Shown piece after piece: positions 60,363 to 64,000 of a DNA stretch of 64,000 bases (position 1 is its first letter; each line of letters starts with the position of its first letter). Both the position numbers and the translations under genes were made by a program. The notes below the pieces were generated by a model. It did not search any database. It was not told the DNA's origin and worked only from the letters and a program-made list of their open reading frames with translations. Source of the stretch: Acinetobacter sp. ANC 4558 (GTDB lineage: Bacteria; Pseudomonadota; Gammaproteobacteria; Pseudomonadales; Moraxellaceae). The stretch is from positions 1-64,000 of the forward strand of contig NZ_NEGH01000009.1 of NCBI RefSeq assembly GCF_002135375.1, read 5' to 3'.

Positions 60363-60884
60363 TTAACGTTTAATTTGTGAAAGTGGATGCTCAGGTGGAT
60401 AGTTTGGAATCGTTGGTTTTCCTGTTCCTAACATCACACACATCAGAGCATCATCTTGACCTGGATTAAATAAACCACGATAAATACCTGGTGGAATTGA
60501 AATCAAATCACGCTCTTTCAAACGGGTAGAAAACTTTTCTCCTTCATGTTCAATGAAGAGATCAATTTCACCACGAAGCATAAAAAACACTTCTTCAACA
60601 TCATGATGAATATGCAAAGGTCCTTCACACTGCGGTGGTAATACCATCGTTGAAAAAGTAAAGTTTTCAGCTAAGACAGTATTACTATCGCTTGCTACAC
60701 CAGTTGCACCCGTACCCATGTAACGCATTTGAGCACGGCGATATTTCGGGTCGTAATCTGCTTGAAACTTCAAAGCATCGAAATCATATTTTCGTGTTTC
60801 AAAGCGTGCAATCCGCCCACCAATCCACTCTTCTAAAGATTTATTTTCTGGCTGTTTCCATGATTCAAATTGTTGAGTTGTCAT
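60363..60884 (-). CDS. Cupin-domain protein
   Basis: A 173-residue cupin. The metal-binding motif is seen as HIHHDVEEVFFMLRGEI (two His, then Glu) at about residues 92-108, with a second motif around IPPGIYRGLFNPG in which the last His is replaced. The N-terminal 60 residues are family-specific. Such proteins in catabolic operons may be dioxygenases, isomerases or non-enzymatic. It lies 18 nt before the hydrolase gene. Confidence 0.85.
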   Translation of the reverse strand: MTTQQFESWKQPENKSLEEWIGGRIARFETRKYDFDALKFQADYDPKYRRAQMRYMGTGATGVASDSNTVLAENFTFSTMVLPPQCEGPLHIHHDVEEVFFMLRGEIDLFIEHEGEKFSTRLKERDLISIPPGIYRGLFNPGQDDALMCVMLGTGKPTIPNYPPEHPLSQIKR

Positions 60885-61001
60885 GAAATTTTCTCCTTTT
60901 CAATTTAGATTGAATTGTGTTGATTAATGACAAACACTCAATCTGTTTATTAGATTTTTCCTATCCATACTGCACCATGCCCTATGGATAGAAATGCTGT
61001 T

Positions 61002-62225
61002 TTAATAGCGTTTGAGTAATGGAATTAAGAAAAATGCGCCAATGATAGAGAACACTGCAAGGAAGGTGATTCCTAAATTGAAACTGCCAGTTTGCATTAC
61101 AATCGCACCAATAATGACGGGTGCTGCTGCACTCGCAAAATTACCTAAACCATTGAAAATACCACCTGCTGTCGCACCAACATCTGCAGTTGTGACACGC
61201 GCAAGGAGTGCAAATACTGCGGCTACACCAAATCCCCAAGCCATTGCACTTAAAGACATTGCTAAAATTACAATAATTGGATCTGTAGCAATAACCATGA
61301 GGTACATGAAAATACCTGCGATGAATAAACCACCGCTGACTTGAATAGCGCGTTTACCCAATTTATCTGAAAATACGGCACCAACAATTTCACCAATCAG
61401 CATGGCAATAAATGGGAAACTTGAATAAATACCAAATTCTTTTAAATTAAAGCCTTTGTCTTGAATTAGATAAGATGGTACCCAGCTGTTTAATCCCCAC
61501 AAATAAGTCATTAATGCAATATTAAAAATACACAATAACCAAAATGCGCTGTTTTTGAATAAAGCTTTGGTATTACTCACATGCTCTTTAAAATTGACAC
61601 GTTTAGCGACACCTTCTAAATCAACAGTTCGTTTGATTTTTAAATCACGTAAGCCGAATGAAACCATAAACATGACGATTAACGTTAAAGCAGCCATGAC
61701 AAAGAATGTTGAATGCCACTCATAATGCGCTAAAACATAAGCGGTAATTGGAAACCCTAGAAAAGCTCCAATTGGTGTACCAAGTAAAAACATCGTCGAT
61801 GCACGTGCTTGCTGACGATCGGTATAAGTCTGTTTCACAATGGTATACGCTAAGGCAAATAAAGGACCTTCTGCTAGACCCAATAAGATGCGTAAAATAA
61901 TTAATGTCGTAAAGTCAGTTGTGAATCCCATGATTAACATGAGCACACCCCATGAGGTGACACTCCAAAACAACATTTTTTTAGGGCAAAAAATATCACC
62001 CAAAAAACTTAAAAACATTGAAGAAAAGCCATAAGCCAGTAAAAAACTTGTCATCAACCAACCAAGTTTGGCTTTATCTTGCCCAATTCCCATTACATCG
62101 AGAAAGGTTGAATCAGAAAAAAGTACGGCAATACTGATCTTGTCAAAAAAAGCCAGCACCACACAAATCATTAAGATGACTGCAGGTGTCCAATGTTTTA
62201 TACCTGTTTTTATTTCATTTTCCAT
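61002..62225 (-). CDS. MFS transporter, anion:cation symporter type
   Basis: A 407-residue inner membrane protein with twelve predicted helices and the MFS loop motif in the N-terminal half (FLGDIFCPKK). Its overall shape is that of ACS/aromatic-acid type importers. In this operon it is the likely uptake system for the substrate. It lies 117 nt before the cupin gene, the largest gap inside the cluster, so an internal promoter is possible. Confidence 0.88.
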   Translation of the reverse strand: MENEIKTGIKHWTPAVILMICVVLAFFDKISIAVLFSDSTFLDVMGIGQDKAKLGWLMTSFLLAYGFSSMFLSFLGDIFCPKKMLFWSVTSWGVLMLIMGFTTDFTTLIILRILLGLAEGPLFALAYTIVKQTYTDRQQARASTMFLLGTPIGAFLGFPITAYVLAHYEWHSTFFVMAALTLIVMFMVSFGLRDLKIKRTVDLEGVAKRVNFKEHVSNTKALFKNSAFWLLCIFNIALMTYLWGLNSWVPSYLIQDKGFNLKEFGIYSSFPFIAMLIGEIVGAVFSDKLGKRAIQVSGGLFIAGIFMYLMVIATDPIIVILAMSLSAMAWGFGVAAVFALLARVTTADVGATAGGIFNGLGNFASAAAPVIIGAIVMQTGSFNLGITFLAVFSIIGAFFLIPLLKRY

Positions 62226-62270
62226 GGTACATCCTTTTAAATACGCATTAAGCGAGTTTTCCTAACTCGA

Positions 62271-63479
62271 CTATTTCAATTTCATTAAATTAAAATCAGG
62301 ATCTTTTAATTGTTGTGGATCAAGTTCTTTCGCATTTGCTAACCATCTTTTGGCCAATTTCACAAATTTTCCTTCATTCACCGCAATCATATTAATGAGC
62401 TGATTTTTTTCATTTAAATAGAAAAAGCTTTGTTGGTTCGGATCTGTTCCTCGTATCACGACCTGAGCCGTTTGATCAGGCTGATACACCCCTAAAATTT
62501 GAATATTGCATTGATATTGATCTGACCATAACCAGGGAATATCTTCGTAACTTGTTAATTCACCAAGCATCGATTTGGCTGCTGAAATGGCTTGATTTTG
62601 AGCATTTGCCCAAGACTGTATGCAGTAACCAAGCGTAGGATGTATCGCAACATCACCTGCTGCATAAACATCAGGATCGGATGATTGTCCAAACTCATTC
62701 ACAACAATTCCATCTTTGACATGCAATTCTGCTTCTATAGCAAGTTCATTTGCAATTTCAGCTCCAGCACCGACCACAACACAATCAAACTCAGCAAAAC
62801 TTAGTGTTGCATTAAAAACTTCAATATTTTGAGTTGAGGTTTCAATGAGATGTAATTCCGTTGCATTCAAATGTACCTTTGTGCCTGCATTCTCATGTAA
62901 GTTCTTTAAATATTCAGAAACTTCTGGACTGACACTTCTGGCACATAAGCGAGAACCATACTCAAAAATTTCAACAGCTTTGCCTTGTTTACGCGCTGTT
63001 GCCGCAATTTCTAAACCAATCCAGCCACCGCCAACAACCGCAATTCTTTTTGCGTGTTGAAACTTCTGAGCTAAACTTTCACAGTCCTGAATATCTCTTA
63101 AGGTAAACACATTAACCATTGATCTCCACGCATTCACAGGAATACGTGCACGACTTCCCGTGGCAATTAAGAGCTTGTCATATGCTAACTTCTTACCACT
63201 TTCTAAATAGACATTTTTAGCCGTTTTATCGATTTTCACAGCATGATCTGGTTTATGCCAAATCACTGAAAAATCGTTAATTTGATCTGAAGTAAATAAA
63301 TTTAAACTTTCAACAGGTGCCTCTTTAGAAAGCACTTGCTTAGATAATGGAGGACGTTCGTAAAACACGTGATTTTCATTTGAAATGACATGAATTTCAC
63401 CATCATATCCTTGATTTCTCAAGGTATGAACTGCCCACCCTGCCGCTTGTCCTGCACCAACTATGACGATTTGATTCAT
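62271..63479 (-). CDS. FAD-dependent ferredoxin reductase of oxygenase system
   Basis: A 402-residue pyridine-nucleotide-disulfide-type flavoprotein like BphA4/putidaredoxin reductase. The first FAD motif is VIVGAGQAAG, followed by YERPPLSK; the NAD motif is VVGGGWIGLEIA, and the third is VYAAGDVA. No redox-active Cys pair, as expected for ferredoxin reductases. It should pass electrons from NAD(P)H to a ferredoxin and oxygenase, neither of which is in the window. The ATG at 63479 has GGGGGA 7 nt upstream. Confidence 0.9.
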   Translation of the reverse strand: MNQIVIVGAGQAAGWAVHTLRNQGYDGEIHVISNENHVFYERPPLSKQVLSKEAPVESLNLFTSDQINDFSVIWHKPDHAVKIDKTAKNVYLESGKKLAYDKLLIATGSRARIPVNAWRSMVNVFTLRDIQDCESLAQKFQHAKRIAVVGGGWIGLEIAATARKQGKAVEIFEYGSRLCARSVSPEVSEYLKNLHENAGTKVHLNATELHLIETSTQNIEVFNATLSFAEFDCVVVGAGAEIANELAIEAELHVKDGIVVNEFGQSSDPDVYAAGDVAIHPTLGYCIQSWANAQNQAISAAKSMLGELTSYEDIPWLWSDQYQCNIQILGVYQPDQTAQVVIRGTDPNQQSFFYLNEKNQLINMIAVNEGKFVKLAKRWLANAKELDPQQLKDPDFNLMKLK

Positions 63480-63506
63480 GTTGTTTTCCCCCAGTTTCAT
63501 GAGTAG

Positions 63507-64000
63507 CTATGCAGGTTTGACTTGACGACGAGTTTCATGGTCTAAACCACCCTCAATTGCCCATTCAGTGAATAATTCCAAACGATGCTCTTCTTCGCGT
63601 GGCACCCAATCTTCTGTCAAATAATCATCATTGGTGTAATACTCAAATGCGCCGCCTAAAGGAGAATGAACATACCAAAAATAAGCAGAAGAAATAGGAT
63701 GTCGACCTGGACCAATAAACGTAGACCAAGCTTGACGATTCATACTTAAACCACCACCTATCACTTCATGGATATCTCGAACAACAAATGCAACATGATT
63801 TAAACCAGCTGGTTTGTTCGGAACTGAAAGAAGAAATAAATCATGATGGAAACCTGTACCACGACAACGTAAAAAAGCACCGCGGTTGGTATATGCATCA
63901 GATAAATAAAAACCTAACTTTTCAATATAAAATGCTTGTGTTTTTGCTAAATCTGGTGTGAAAAATACAACATGTCCAATATCCACTGGTTCTGCTTTTT
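63507..64000 (-). CDS. Type I extradiol ring-cleaving dioxygenase, C-terminal domain (partial)
   Basis: The 3' part of a gene that stays open through the right edge. It codes for a VOC-fold domain with the full iron triad of extradiol dioxygenases: His in DIGHVVFF, His in GLNHVAF and Glu in GAFEYYTN, 59 and 51 residues apart. Two-domain enzymes such as BphC have their active site in this second domain, and the first domain would lie beyond the window. A start at GTG 63986 is possible but not favoured. It would cleave a catechol-type ring next to its hydroxyls. First visible gene of the catabolic operon. Confidence 0.88.
   Translation of the reverse strand, partial: KAEPVDIGHVVFFTPDLAKTQAFYIEKLGFYLSDAYTNRGAFLRCRGTGFHHDLFLLSVPNKPAGLNHVAFVVRDIHEVIGGGLSMNRQAWSTFIGPGRHPISSAYFWYVHSPLGGAFEYYTNDDYLTEDWVPREEEHRLELFTEWAIEGGLDHETRRQVKPA

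Overview
The window is chromosomal DNA of an Acinetobacter-like gammaproteobacterium (Moraxellaceae). It is A+T-rich. The protein sequences of dcd, htpX, proS, metG and gyrA match my memory of the Acinetobacter versions, and the GyrA carries a long extra segment in its C-terminal domain. The species cannot be fixed from the sequence alone. No rRNA, CRISPR array, prophage or intact insertion sequence is visible.

Layout. 1-773: eight tRNA genes (Val-TAC and Asp-GTC, four each, the first cut by the window edge) on the minus strand behind a near-consensus sigma-70 promoter. 1038-8457: housekeeping genes (YkuD-fold L,D-carboxypeptidase, DUF454 and DUF1853 proteins, an entericidin-type lipoprotein, dapE, a single-domain response regulator, proS, dcd). 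8582-13138: a LysE-type exporter, an intergenic region with an 11-bp tandem repeat, and a TAXI-TRAP transporter operon (binding lipoprotein, DUF1850 protein, fused permease). 13195-18923: Mrp/ApbC, an LEA-like helical repeat protein, a HEPN-like protein and metG. 18924-20789: a gene-poor, very A+T-rich stretch containing the decayed 3' part of an IS5-type transposase. 20790-28283: two lytic transglycosylases, an SCP2-domain protein, ttcA, a cluster of DnaA-box-like 9-mers, htpX, a VOC protein, a DUF4112 protein and mgtE. 28530-41837: an RND pump gene without partners, dgkA, metH, a lipoprotein, gyrA and etfBA. 42329-52879: an RhtB-type exporter divergent from an Lrp/AsnC regulator, the lptM-lysA-dapF lysine/cell-envelope cluster followed by sseB and xerC, a CycA-type permease, radA and a Tim44-domain protein.

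53225-64000 is the most distinctive region: a tightly packed minus-strand catabolic cluster that runs off the right edge. In order of transcription it encodes a type I extradiol ring-cleaving dioxygenase (partial), a ferredoxin-reductase-type flavoprotein, an MFS transporter, a cupin, an alpha/beta hydrolase, an SDR without the usual Tyr/Lys, an L-aspartate-dehydrogenase-like enzyme, an aldehyde dehydrogenase and a ThDP-dependent 2-oxo-acid decarboxylase-like enzyme; a porin gene follows. Together these could import and degrade an aromatic compound. The substrate cannot be named from sequence, and any oxygenase partner and regulator would lie beyond the window.

Functional links: dapE, dapF and lysA serve diaminopimelate/lysine synthesis, and the L,D-carboxypeptidase and two transglycosylases act on the peptidoglycan made from it. 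Many transcription units end in clear rho-independent terminators, several shared by convergent genes.
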